DNA of 64,000 nucleotides from Bacillota bacterium (GTDB lineage: Bacteria; Bacillota; Clostridia; Lachnospirales; Lachnospiraceae), in contig JAEZUM010000092.1 of assembly GCA_023421075.1 (NCBI GenBank), positions 1-64,000 on the forward strand, given 5' to 3'. Below are positions 1 through 8,118 of this stretch, piece by piece. The translations under genes were made by a program, and so were the position numbers. The notes under the pieces are model-generated. The model made no database searches. It was given only the letters and a program-made list of their open reading frames with translations, and had not been told where the DNA came from. How positions within the stretch are numbered: position 1 is the stretch's first letter; the number at the start of each line of letters is the position of its first letter.

Positions 1-19
1 CCGTGTTAGAATACAACCT

Positions 20-397
20 GTGAGTAGCACAGATGGTCGCGCCTAACAAAGGTGAGGAAAGTCCGGGCTTCATAGGGCAGAGTGCCGGATAACGTCCGGT
101 GGAGGTGACTCCAAGGCTAGTGCAACAGAAATATACCGCCCGAGAAAATGGTTGCTTGCAATCATTTCTCTCTGGTAAGGATGGAAAGGTGGCTTAAGAG
201 ACCACCGCCTTACTGGTAACAGTAGGGGCTATGTAAACCCCACTCGAAGCAAGACCGAACATAAAGCCATACGGTTGCCCGCCGTGCTTTAGGGTAGGTC
301 GCGTAGTACCCGCGGAAGTGGTACTGGAGCCACATGGCAACATGTGGTCAAGATAGATGATCATCCAAGACATAACCCGGCTTATCGTGCTGCTCAT
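20..397 (+). ncRNA. rnpB: RNase P RNA, bacterial class A
   Basis: Catalytic RNA of ribonuclease P, which trims the 5' leader of pre-tRNAs. The conserved core GAGGAAAGTCCGGGCT is visible at 54-69, an ACAGAAA-type element at about 124-131, and the 3' core AGATAGATGATCATCC at 351-366. The ends are set by an 11-bp P1 helix (one G-U near the middle, one at the base) pairing 20-30 with 387-397. The promoter probably lies before the window. No terminator hairpin with a T-run follows, because the next gene converges on it and its stop codon lies inside the distal P1 strand. Confidence 0.96.
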
Positions 398-2052
398 ACC
401 TTAAAACAGCTACCACCTACAAATTCTTTTAATATGGAATTCTTCGGCACTGTCTCACTCGGTGCACCGATGAAATAATCTAAAAACTTCAGAAGCCTTT
501 TCGCCTCTACATATTCCGCACAATTACGATCAATTCCAAATAAAATCGGCTCTGCATACTGTTTTAATACAGCCAGCTCATAAATGAGTGCCGAGTTGAA
601 CATTACATCCGCATCCTCCTGGAAGGGGAAAATATTCTCATCCTCACCACGTCTGACGGATGGCCACATAGAGATCGTTTTCTGCGCGGAGGCTCCTCTT
701 GTTCTTGCATCTCTGACCATTCTTCGAAGCAAGCGTCCATCCGTTGTCGGGATGCGATTATGCTCATCAATATTGAGCTGCGTTAAAGCACTGATATAAA
801 TCTTAAATTTGCTTTCTCTCGGAAGGGAATATGACAACGCATCATTTAGACCGTGAATTCCCTCGATTACCAGGATATCATCGGTACCGAGTGTAAGAAA
901 ATCTCCTTTGTACTCTCTTTTACCGCTAACAAAGTTAAATACCGGCATCTCAACCGTCTTTCCATTCATCAGATCAGTCATATCCTTATTAAACTGTTCA
1001 ATATCAATTGCCCCTAATATCTCAAAGTTAAAATTACCATCTTCATCTCTCGGCGTCTTTTCACGATCAACGAAATAATTATCTACTGCAATCGGATGTG
1101 GTTTGAGCCCATGTGCTTTCAATTGTATACTGAGGCGATGCGAAAAGGTTGTCTTCCCCGAGGAGGATGGACCTGCTATCATAATAAATTTCTTACCGCC
1201 GGCCTTCTTGATACTCTCTGCGATATCACTGATCTTCTTCTCTTGAAGAGCTTCCTGAACTAAGATTAACTCATTCAGATTTCCTTTCGAAATCACATCA
1301 TTGAGCGCTCCAACATTAGGAATTTCCATCATTTGTGCCCATTGATTGGCTTCCTTTAAGGTTCCATACAGCTTTGGCTGATTAACGAATGGTTCTACAA
1401 TGGTAGAATTTTTCTTATTGGGTAATAAGAGAAGTAATCCTCCATCATACGCCTGGATATCAAAATATTGCAGCATCCCCGAGCTGGGAGGCATATAACC
1501 ATAAAAATAATCCTCAAACCCATCCAGGTTATATATATTTGCCTTCGACACTCTACGGTAGCGGAATAATTTTTCCTTATCAAACATGCGGTATCTTCGA
1601 AAAAGTTCAATTGCATCATCCGTTCCGATGCTTCGTTTCATAAAGGGAATATCTCTCTGGACGATGTCTATCATTCGCTTTTTAATCGCCAGTATACGAT
1701 CCTCTGTCATGGGATGCCTTCCCTCATAATCACAATATAATCCATTGCTGATCGCATATTCCACCGATACTTTTTTTACATTCTCATTCCCAAATTCAGA
1801 ATAGATCGCTTTCAGCATAATTAAAACCATACCACGCTGGTAGGTTTTATGCCCTGCGTCCTCACCGACAGTGACAAATCGTACGGAGCAGTTTTCATTT
1901 ACTTTCTTAAACAGCTCTCGCAATTTGTTATTGACAAAAGCCAGAATAATTCGATTACTATAATCCTTTTGAAAATCCCTGCTTATATCTAAAAGTGAAG
2001 TTCCGCCGGGATATTCATATTCCTTACCATTAATTTCGACTCTAATATTCAC
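394..2052 (-). CDS. TGS-domain nucleoside (uridine) kinase-like protein
   Basis: Probable cytosolic nucleoside kinase of the uridine-kinase/phosphoribulokinase superfamily fused behind a ThrRS-like N-terminus. In order: a TGS-like beta domain (about 1-60), a region resembling the second additional domain of threonyl-tRNA synthetase (about 60-220), and a P-loop kinase domain with Walker A GPSSSGKTTF near residue 300. This domain order is recurrent in Clostridia, usually annotated nucleoside kinase; the substrate is unproven. Two starts are possible: GTG at 2052, with GGAGG 8 nt upstream, or ATG at 2067. Either overlaps the 3' end of trmK, so translation is probably coupled. The reading frame is open back to 2106. 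Its stop codon overlaps the 3' end of rnpB. Confidence 0.85.
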   Translation of the reverse strand: MNIRVEINGKEYEYPGGTSLLDISRDFQKDYSNRIILAFVNNKLRELFKKVNENCSVRFVTVGEDAGHKTYQRGMVLIMLKAIYSEFGNENVKKVSVEYAISNGLYCDYEGRHPMTEDRILAIKKRMIDIVQRDIPFMKRSIGTDDAIELFRRYRMFDKEKLFRYRRVSKANIYNLDGFEDYFYGYMPPSSGMLQYFDIQAYDGGLLLLLPNKKNSTIVEPFVNQPKLYGTLKEANQWAQMMEIPNVGALNDVISKGNLNELILVQEALQEKKISDIAESIKKAGGKKFIMIAGPSSSGKTTFSHRLSIQLKAHGLKPHPIAVDNYFVDREKTPRDEDGNFNFEILGAIDIEQFNKDMTDLMNGKTVEMPVFNFVSGKREYKGDFLTLGTDDILVIEGIHGLNDALSYSLPRESKFKIYISALTQLNIDEHNRIPTTDGRLLRRMVRDARTRGASAQKTISMWPSVRRGEDENIFPFQEDADVMFNSALIYELAVLKQYAEPILFGIDRNCAEYVEAKRLLKFLDYFIGAPSETVPKNSILKEFVGGSCFKV

Positions 2053-2797
2053 TTGTCTCGCCTCCATACCTTTCCCTCTTCTCATTATTATAGTATTCCA
2101 GACCACAATAAATCATATCAATCTTCTCTTTCATTTCCTTCTCACGGGTCCTTGCATTCTCAGACTGCTCTGCTCCTAGACCACTAAGGATATTCTCGCA
2201 CAATCCCAGATCCCAGTGCAAAAACTCTTCCAGTATCGGGTTCCTTTCCTCCAGCAATAGCCTTCCGTAATAATAGTGCTCCTTTTTTGTAAGTTCATAT
2301 TTATCCGGAAATGGCACGGTTGACTTGGGGATTGCTTTCATCATCATATAAAATTTTCCGTCATCCTTGACCATATTTTCCACGATAATCAGAAATCCAC
2401 GGTCCTGCAGCATTTGTCTTACCTTATTGATTTCGGATTGGGGCTGTAGAATCAGCTCCTTCACCTGCTCCACTACCACAGGCTTTTCCTCTAATATTTG
2501 TATCATTAGGGCTCCTCCCATTCCCGCAATTAAAATGGAATCCGCCTCATTTTCCTGCAATTTCTCCAGACCGTTGGATCTGCGCGTCTCTATCTGATTA
2601 GAGTAACCAAATTTCTCTATATTATCTTTCGCTCGGTCGATGGGACCCTGGTTCACATCCATAGCGATCACATGATTCGATAACGCCTTCTCAATCAGAT
2701 AAATCGAGATATACGCATGATCACACCCAACATCAGCCACTCTGTTCCCCGGAGTAACCAAGCTGGCTACCGCATGTAAACGTTTTGAAAGCTGCAT
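2042..2797 (-). CDS. trmK: tRNA (adenine-22-N1)-methyltransferase TrmK
   Basis: S-adenosylmethionine-dependent methyltransferase that makes m1A22 in bacterial tRNAs. The SAM-binding motif I appears as VADVGCDHAYISIYL near residue 20, the acidic loop after beta 2 as VIAMDVNQGP, and the family signature DSILIAGMGGALM near residue 90. The C-terminal half is helical, as in TrmK (YqfN). Length of 251 is normal for the family. The ATG is preceded by GGAG at 6 nt. It lies downstream of rpoD, its usual place in Firmicutes, but 465 bp away, so it probably has its own promoter in that gap. Confidence 0.9.
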   Translation of the reverse strand: MQLSKRLHAVASLVTPGNRVADVGCDHAYISIYLIEKALSNHVIAMDVNQGPIDRAKDNIEKFGYSNQIETRRSNGLEKLQENEADSILIAGMGGALMIQILEEKPVVVEQVKELILQPQSEINKVRQMLQDRGFLIIVENMVKDDGKFYMMMKAIPKSTVPFPDKYELTKKEHYYYGRLLLEERNPILEEFLHWDLGLCENILSGLGAEQSENARTREKEMKEKIDMIYCGLEYYNNEKRERYGGETSEY

Positions 2798-3262
2798 ACA
2801 TTTCTCCGTTTCTTATTATTTTGATTGTTTTCTTTTAAATTATAGACCATTAAGGTAATCTAGCCTTGCTTGCTTTAATCATATATTCAGAACAGGCTCG
2901 TAAATCCTTTGAATTTTCTTACTGTTTTTAGTTCGTTTCTATAAAAATATTTATATAATCCTTTGATGTACACATTCAAGTCCTATTTGTAATATTTCTG
3001 CTGTTCTGAATAGTTACATAATATCATTATTTCCGACTGATTTCCACATAAGATTTTCCAATAAACAGAAAACAGCTTCCCAGTACAAAGGGAATTCTTC
3101 GCAACTTATAGAAGTATAGATAAAAAGATGGGGCAGTCATATACATTCCTGCGAACCGGTTTATTCCTCCGATGAACAAGAGCATGCATGACTGCCCTTT
3201 CCTATTTAAACATGTAAGAAGTAATCAAGTGTATCATCCGATAATGACCTACTAATCAATAC
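2798..3262. other. intergenic region rpoD-trmK, no gene seen
   Basis: AT-rich 465-bp stretch. It holds the stem-loop listed at 3131-3197 and presumably the promoter of the trmK-kinase pair. No coding frame with a plausible ribosome site or recognisable RNA was found. Confidence 0.6.
3131..3197 (-). terminator. probable rpoD terminator with long loop
   Basis: Perfect 10-bp inverted repeat GGGCAGTCAT / ATGACTGCCC separated by 47 nt. On the minus strand the distal arm is followed by CCATCTTTTTA, which fits termination downstream of rpoD. The large loop is atypical for an intrinsic terminator. Confidence 0.5.
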
Positions 3263-4357
3263 TTATTCCAAATAATCCTTTAATTTACGGCTTCTACTCG
3301 GATGTCTCAGTTTTCGAAGTGCCTTTGCTTCGATCTGACGGATACGCTCTCTGGTTACATTAAATTCCTTGCCTACCTCTTCCAGCGTACGGGCACGACC
3401 GTCGTCTAAGCCAAAACGAAGTCTCAGAACCTTCTGTTCCCTCTCGGTTAAGGTGCCGAGTACCTCCACCAACTGCTCCTTCAGTAACGTAAAAGCTGCC
3501 GCGTCTGCCGGAACAGGAACATTATCATCCTGAATAAAGTCGCCTAAATGACTATCCTCCTCTTCGCCGATGGGTGTCTCAAGGGAAACCGGTTCCTGAG
3601 ATATCTTCTGTATCTCACGGACTCTGTCTACCGGCATATTCATAACCTCACTAATCTCCTCCGGAGAGGGCTCTCGTCCCAATTCCTGCAGAAGCTGACG
3701 TTGAACACGGGTTAACTTATTGATGGTCTCCACCATATGAACCGGAATACGAATTGTTCTAGCCTGGTCTGCGATTGCTCTCGTAATAGCTTGTCTGATC
3801 CACCAGGTAGCATAAGTACTAAACTTGTAACCCTTGCGATAATCAAACTTCTCGACTGCCTTGATAAGGCCAAGATTTCCCTCCTGAATTAAATCCAGGA
3901 ACAGCATTCCTCTTCCGACATAGCGCTTTGCAATACTGACAACCAAACGAAGGTTGGCTTCTGCAAGACGTTTCTTCGCATAATCATCCCCATCCTCCAT
4001 CTTTCTCGCAAGCTCAATCTCCTCATCGGCATTCAATAAGGGAACCTTACCGATCTCCTTCAGATACATACGGACAGGATCTTCTATGCTGATTCCCTCA
4101 GGTATGGTTAAATCCAGGGGTTCAATATCTTCATCATCCTCTAAGATGATGTCTTCTTCGTCCTCTTCGGATATTCTCAGCACATCGACATTATGCTTGT
4201 CCAGGAAATCATAAATCTTTTCTATCCGCTGCGGATCGAGCTCCATATCCGCGAAGAAATCATTTACTTCCTGAAACTCCAGGACATTTTTCTTCTTTTC
4301 GGCGAAAACCAATAATTCCTTTAGTCTTTCCGTAAACTTAACAATACTTTCGTCCAT
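3263..4357 (-). CDS. rpoD: RNA polymerase primary sigma factor RpoD (SigA)
   Basis: Housekeeping sigma-70 that directs RNA polymerase to -35/-10 promoters. A short region 1.1 (about 1-60) is followed by an acidic linker, then region 1.2 DPVRMYLKEIG, region 2 with the diagnostic YATWWIRQAITRAI helix near residue 175, region 3, and region 4 ending in the helix-turn-helix TLEEVGKEFNVTRERIRQIE. Length of 364 matches Firmicute SigA. The start has AAGGAAGGA upstream. It follows dnaG by 137 bp, the classical macromolecular-synthesis arrangement. Confidence 0.98.
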   Translation of the reverse strand: MDESIVKFTERLKELLVFAEKKKNVLEFQEVNDFFADMELDPQRIEKIYDFLDKHNVDVLRISEEDEEDIILEDDEDIEPLDLTIPEGISIEDPVRMYLKEIGKVPLLNADEEIELARKMEDGDDYAKKRLAEANLRLVVSIAKRYVGRGMLFLDLIQEGNLGLIKAVEKFDYRKGYKFSTYATWWIRQAITRAIADQARTIRIPVHMVETINKLTRVQRQLLQELGREPSPEEISEVMNMPVDRVREIQKISQEPVSLETPIGEEEDSHLGDFIQDDNVPVPADAAAFTLLKEQLVEVLGTLTEREQKVLRLRFGLDDGRARTLEEVGKEFNVTRERIRQIEAKALRKLRHPSRSRKLKDYLE

Positions 4358-4494
4358 AGATAATCCTTCCTTCTTCGACTCTTTTTATATTTTAACCATC
4401 ATTTGATGAAATATGCAATTCCTGCATATACCCGGGTATCCCCGCATGCCCATCTCCGGCTAACGATAGAAAGTGCGCGTAGAACTTTCTAAAA

Positions 4495-6288
4495 TCATGA
4501 ATTGGTAAAGGTAATGCTACGTTTCTTTAGTTCTGTCTTCTCTGCGATGATCTTCATCAGCAGTGCTGTATCGTTTACCTCGATCGCTTTCTGGCTCTGC
4601 ATATCCAGGCTGTTCTCCTTCAACCTCATCACGGTATCGGTTAACGCCTTATGCCATCCGGCTTCGTCCATATCACCGTGAATCCCTGCTGAGAATAGAG
4701 CTGCAACCTCTGATTGTTCTTCTTTACTCTCAAAGCAGTTAATGATCTTCGCCGGGTTTACCGATTGTTCCTTCTCGTATTGTTCAAAGACGAGTCTGGC
4801 AACCTCTTTGTAAATCCCTTCGGTAAAATCCTCCGGTCCCAATATACCTTTAATTTTATCAAACAGAGTCGGATCCTCAATGAGCCAGGTTAACATCAGC
4901 TTCTGGGATTTACTCATTCCATTTTCGGGTCCTCTCCGGTTCCTGGCTGTTTCTCCTCTGGACTCCTTTGGTTCATTCACCCCAATGACAATCTGGGACC
5001 CAATCTTATTGACCAATCTGCGAAGCTGCTCCACATCGATCTGATATGATTTTGCTACCGCATCAATATAGAAGTTACGTTCCAGTTCCTCACTAAAACC
5101 GGTTAATCTTCTTGCAGTCTCATGGAAAAACTTCGTCTTTTGCTCCGGATCCGCCAAATCAAATTCCTTCTGAAGTACATCAATCTCGAAGAAAAAGCTG
5201 CTTCTTGCCTCAGCGATCCTCTTCTGGAACTCTTCTGCCCCAAGTGCTTTGATAAACTCATCCGGATCCTTATAGGGCTTCATATTGATTACCTTGATCG
5301 ACAACCCGGCTTCCTTTAGAATCGGAATTGCACGTAGTGCAGCCTGAGTACCTGCCTGGTCACTATCAAAGGTTAATAACACTTCATTGGTATAGCGTTT
5401 TAATAGATTGGCATGAAAGCCGGTAAATGCAGTTCCCAAAGCGGCTACTGCATTGGTAAAGCCTGCCTGATGCAATGCTATAACATCCATATAGCCCTCA
5501 CAGATCAGAAAATAAGTCTTCCTGGAGGCTTTTGCAAAATTTAATCCATACAGATTACGGCTTTTTTCAAACACTCTGGTCTCAGGCGTATTAAGATATT
5601 TGGGAACCTCAGGACCGGCATTTGCCATAACTCGTCCACCAAAACCAATCACCCGGTGATTCGCATCCATAATCGGGAACATGACGCGGTCACGGAATTT
5701 ATCCCTTCCTCCTAACCGTTCGTCGATTGTCACCAGACCTGTCTGGGACAAAAAATCATCCTCATAGCCCATCTTCTTCAGATACCGATATAGATCATCA
5801 CTGTATCGATTGGAATAGCCCAATCCAAAATGCTTGATCGTATCTTCAGACAAGCCTCTCTTCACCAGATAATCATAGGCATCCTGCCCTTCCGGATTCT
5901 TAAATTGGTAATAGTAATACATTGCTGCCTGTTTATTAATTTCCAAAAGCCGACTCTTTAAATCGGATTGACGCTTCTGCTCTTCGCTGAGTTCGTGTTC
6001 CGGAAGTGCAATTCCGGCTCGTTCCGCCAGGAAACGCAACGCTTCTATAAAGGTATAGTTCTCATACTCCATAATAAAGGTAAATACATTGCCACCTACT
6101 CCGCAACCGAAGCAGTGATACATCTGTTTCGATGCACTAACCGAGAAGGAAGGTGTCTTCTCATTATGAAACGGACAAAGTCCCATATGGTTACTGCCCT
6201 TTTTCTGTAATCTTATGTAGGAGCCGATTATACTTACGATATCGTTTCTGCTTCTTATCTCTTCTACTAACTCGTCAGAATATAACAT
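4495..6288 (-). CDS. dnaG: DNA primase DnaG
   Basis: Makes RNA primers for replication. The N-terminal CHC2 zinc finger has Cys and His ligands in CPFHNEKTPSF and CFGCGVGGN (about residues 38-65). The TOPRIM catalytic core follows, with the glutamate in FLICEGYMDV near residue 260 and the DSD metal site in LLTFDSDQAGT near residue 305. The C-terminal region, presumed DnaB-interacting, is helical and less conserved. Length 597 is typical. AAGGAG precedes the ATG. It sits between dgt and rpoD on the same strand, and a stem-loop lies upstream. Confidence 0.97.
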   Translation of the reverse strand: MLYSDELVEEIRSRNDIVSIIGSYIRLQKKGSNHMGLCPFHNEKTPSFSVSASKQMYHCFGCGVGGNVFTFIMEYENYTFIEALRFLAERAGIALPEHELSEEQKRQSDLKSRLLEINKQAAMYYYYQFKNPEGQDAYDYLVKRGLSEDTIKHFGLGYSNRYSDDLYRYLKKMGYEDDFLSQTGLVTIDERLGGRDKFRDRVMFPIMDANHRVIGFGGRVMANAGPEVPKYLNTPETRVFEKSRNLYGLNFAKASRKTYFLICEGYMDVIALHQAGFTNAVAALGTAFTGFHANLLKRYTNEVLLTFDSDQAGTQAALRAIPILKEAGLSIKVINMKPYKDPDEFIKALGAEEFQKRIAEARSSFFFEIDVLQKEFDLADPEQKTKFFHETARRLTGFSEELERNFYIDAVAKSYQIDVEQLRRLVNKIGSQIVIGVNEPKESRGETARNRRGPENGMSKSQKLMLTWLIEDPTLFDKIKGILGPEDFTEGIYKEVARLVFEQYEKEQSVNPAKIINCFESKEEQSEVAALFSAGIHGDMDEAGWHKALTDTVMRLKENSLDMQSQKAIEVNDTALLMKIIAEKTELKKRSITFTNS

Positions 6289-6435
6289 AGTGCGCTCCTT
6301 CCACTCAAAAAATTCATGTCACAATCAAATTGTCCCATCCATATAGTAATGTATTGATTTCCTGTAGAATATACGTAACAATTCAGTCATAAGCTCGATT
6401 TCGCTTCGCTACATCTCGCTTAGGCAGAGCGTCTT

Positions 6436-6500
6436 ACAAATTTTAGTATGATGCTCATTCGAAAGCAAGCTTTCGCTTTTACATCCTACTATAAATTTGC
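6436..6500. repeat. imperfect palindrome with AAGCAAGCTT core
   Basis: Outer arms ACAAATTTTAGTATGATG and CATCCTACTATAAATTTG pair imperfectly, and the tip is a perfect CGAAAGC-AA-GCTTTCG hairpin at 6460-6475. It lies just after the dgt stop on the transcribed strand. It could attenuate or terminate dgt transcription before dnaG. The tip is shared with elements near 20.4 kb and 42.5 kb. Confidence 0.55.
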
Positions 6501-6515
6501 ATGGCTAAACTGTTA

Positions 6516-7538
6516 CTAATATACACTCCATGCTGAAGGAATCATCAAATCTTTAAATTTTGTAACCGCATAACGATCCGTCATTCCGGCAACATAGTCA
6601 CAAACGACACGATGGGGCGGTTCATCCAAGGTCTTCATCCTCATTTGGTATTCCTCCGGAAGCTTCTCCAGATGCTCCAGATAGTAAACAAAGAGGGTCT
6701 CCAGAAGACGTTCCGCCTGCTCCTCCTGACTCTTTGCCTTCTTGTTCATGTAAACACTTTCAAACATAAACTCCCTTAATCTCTTCATTGCAATAAGAAT
6801 ATTCGGCGACATGATAATGTCGTTCTTATTCTCACTATTTGTTATTATATCGTGAACCAGGGTATCCAGACGCTTCCCCAGGCTATGCCCAAGAACATCT
6901 GTAAATTCCTTTGGTATCTCCTCTTCTCTGATAATTTGACCACGAATTGCATCATCAATGTCGTGATTGATATAGGCGATTTTATCGCACAATCTGACAA
7001 TCTTGCCTTCCAGGGTAGCAGGATTTCCTTCGGTCTGATGATGCCTTATTCCATCCCTGACCTCTTTCGTAAGATTGAGCCCTTGTCCGTGATTTTCTAA
7101 TATTTCCACCACCCGGATACTCTGCAAATGATGCTGAAAGCCTCCCGGGCAAACTCTGCTGAGTGCTCTCTCACCGGCATGTCCAAAAGGAGTATGTCCC
7201 AAATCATGGCTTAATGCAATTGCCTCGGTTAGATCCTCATTCAAAAGCAAAGCCTTCGCAATCGTCCTTGCTATCTGTGATACCTCTAGGGTATGTGTCA
7301 ATCTGGTTCGGTAATGATCTCCCTCCGGAGCCAAAAAAACCTGTGTTTTATGTTTTAATCTGCGAAATGCCTTAGAATGCAGAATGCGATCCCGATCTCT
7401 TTGGTATATGGGACGAAGATCACAGGGCTCCTCATATCGGTCTCTACCGAGAGATTGGTCGGAAAATGCCGCATAGGGCGAGAGTATCTCATGTTCCCTA
7501 GTCTCCAGCTTCTGTCTGATATTGTTTCTTTGTTCCAT
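6516..7538 (-). CDS. dgt: deoxyguanosinetriphosphate triphosphohydrolase-like protein
   Basis: HD-superfamily enzyme expected to hydrolyse dNTPs to deoxynucleosides and triphosphate. The metal-binding HD motif is intact: TRLTHTLEVSQIAR near residue 80, then ALSHDLGHTPFGHAGE near residue 110 (the HD pair), and a further acidic ligand in KIAYINHDIDDA. Length of 340 matches the shorter Firmicute dGTPase-like family rather than E. coli Dgt. The ATG has GGGAGG upstream. Its place before dnaG and rpoD is conserved in many Clostridia and fits a role in nucleotide pools at replication. Confidence 0.92.
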   Translation of the reverse strand: MEQRNNIRQKLETREHEILSPYAAFSDQSLGRDRYEEPCDLRPIYQRDRDRILHSKAFRRLKHKTQVFLAPEGDHYRTRLTHTLEVSQIARTIAKALLLNEDLTEAIALSHDLGHTPFGHAGERALSRVCPGGFQHHLQSIRVVEILENHGQGLNLTKEVRDGIRHHQTEGNPATLEGKIVRLCDKIAYINHDIDDAIRGQIIREEEIPKEFTDVLGHSLGKRLDTLVHDIITNSENKNDIIMSPNILIAMKRLREFMFESVYMNKKAKSQEEQAERLLETLFVYYLEHLEKLPEEYQMRMKTLDEPPHRVVCDYVAGMTDRYAVTKFKDLMIPSAWSVY

Positions 7539-7923
7539 ATCAATTCCTCCCTTACGGCTATCATTTCATGATACTTGGACAGACGAATATGAACCCATAT
7601 TACTAATATTCTACACGTTACTTCCATTTCCTTTTTTATTTTTATACAAAAATATAGCTACGAAGGCTACTATTTTAGTCGAAATGTATCTATCCGATCA
7701 CTTTGCTCTTCAAGGATAAAAAAGAACGGACGAGAAAACCTCTCATCCATCCTTCTTCTTATCGCGCTTCATAATTATTATGAACGTGCTGATACGATAT
7801 AAAATTAATATTATGGCATAATATCACTCTATGCATGACAATTCCTCATTTAAACAAATACTACATGCATTCCTGACATTATCTATTAAGGGAATTACAA
7901 TAAATATCATGACTCTTGAAATA
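7539..7923. other. intergenic region, dgt to feo operon
   Basis: About 385 bp without a coding frame that can be supported. It holds the terminator-like hairpin at 7724-7755 and must contain the promoter of the dgt-dnaG-rpoD operon. Nothing else recognised. Confidence 0.55.
7724..7755 (-). terminator. probable terminator of the feo operon
   Basis: Imperfect inverted repeat GAACGGACGAGA / TCTCATCCATCCTTC with a 5-nt loop. Read on the minus strand it is followed by CTTTTTTATCC, a usable T-run. It lies 170 bp after the last feo gene. Confidence 0.45.
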
Positions 7924-8064
7924 CTATTTACCGCATTTATCCTTAATCCCACAGGAGGAACATCCTCCGCAACAGGATTTTCCCTCTTTTACATCCTTTG
8001 TCTTTTTATAAATAACAAATCCTGTATAACCAACAATAAGGATTCCCAGAATAATACCTGCCAT
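7924..8064 (-). CDS. FeoB-associated Cys-rich membrane protein
   Basis: A 46-residue protein: an N-terminal membrane helix (MAGIILGILIVGYTGFVIY) followed by a basic turn and a cysteine cluster CCGGCSSC with one more Cys near the end. This is the pattern of the small FeoB-associated proteins (Pfam FeoB_associated) found after feoB in Firmicutes, thought to help ferrous iron transport; the exact role is not known. GGAG lies 8 nt before the ATG. It is 54 bp downstream of feoB on the same strand, so it is the third gene of the feo operon. Confidence 0.9.
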   Translation of the reverse strand: MAGIILGILIVGYTGFVIYKKTKDVKEGKSCCGGCSSCGIKDKCGK

Positions 8065-8118
8065 ATGACATTCTCCTTTCAAGAAAAGGTAGCTGAGGCT
8101 TCTTGTCAGAAGCCATAA

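Noticed and set aside
3131..3197. Small ORF across the rpoD downstream stem-loop
   Set aside because: An ATG in the hairpin opens a short frame, but it has no ribosome site ahead of it and the sequence is explained by the inverted repeat.
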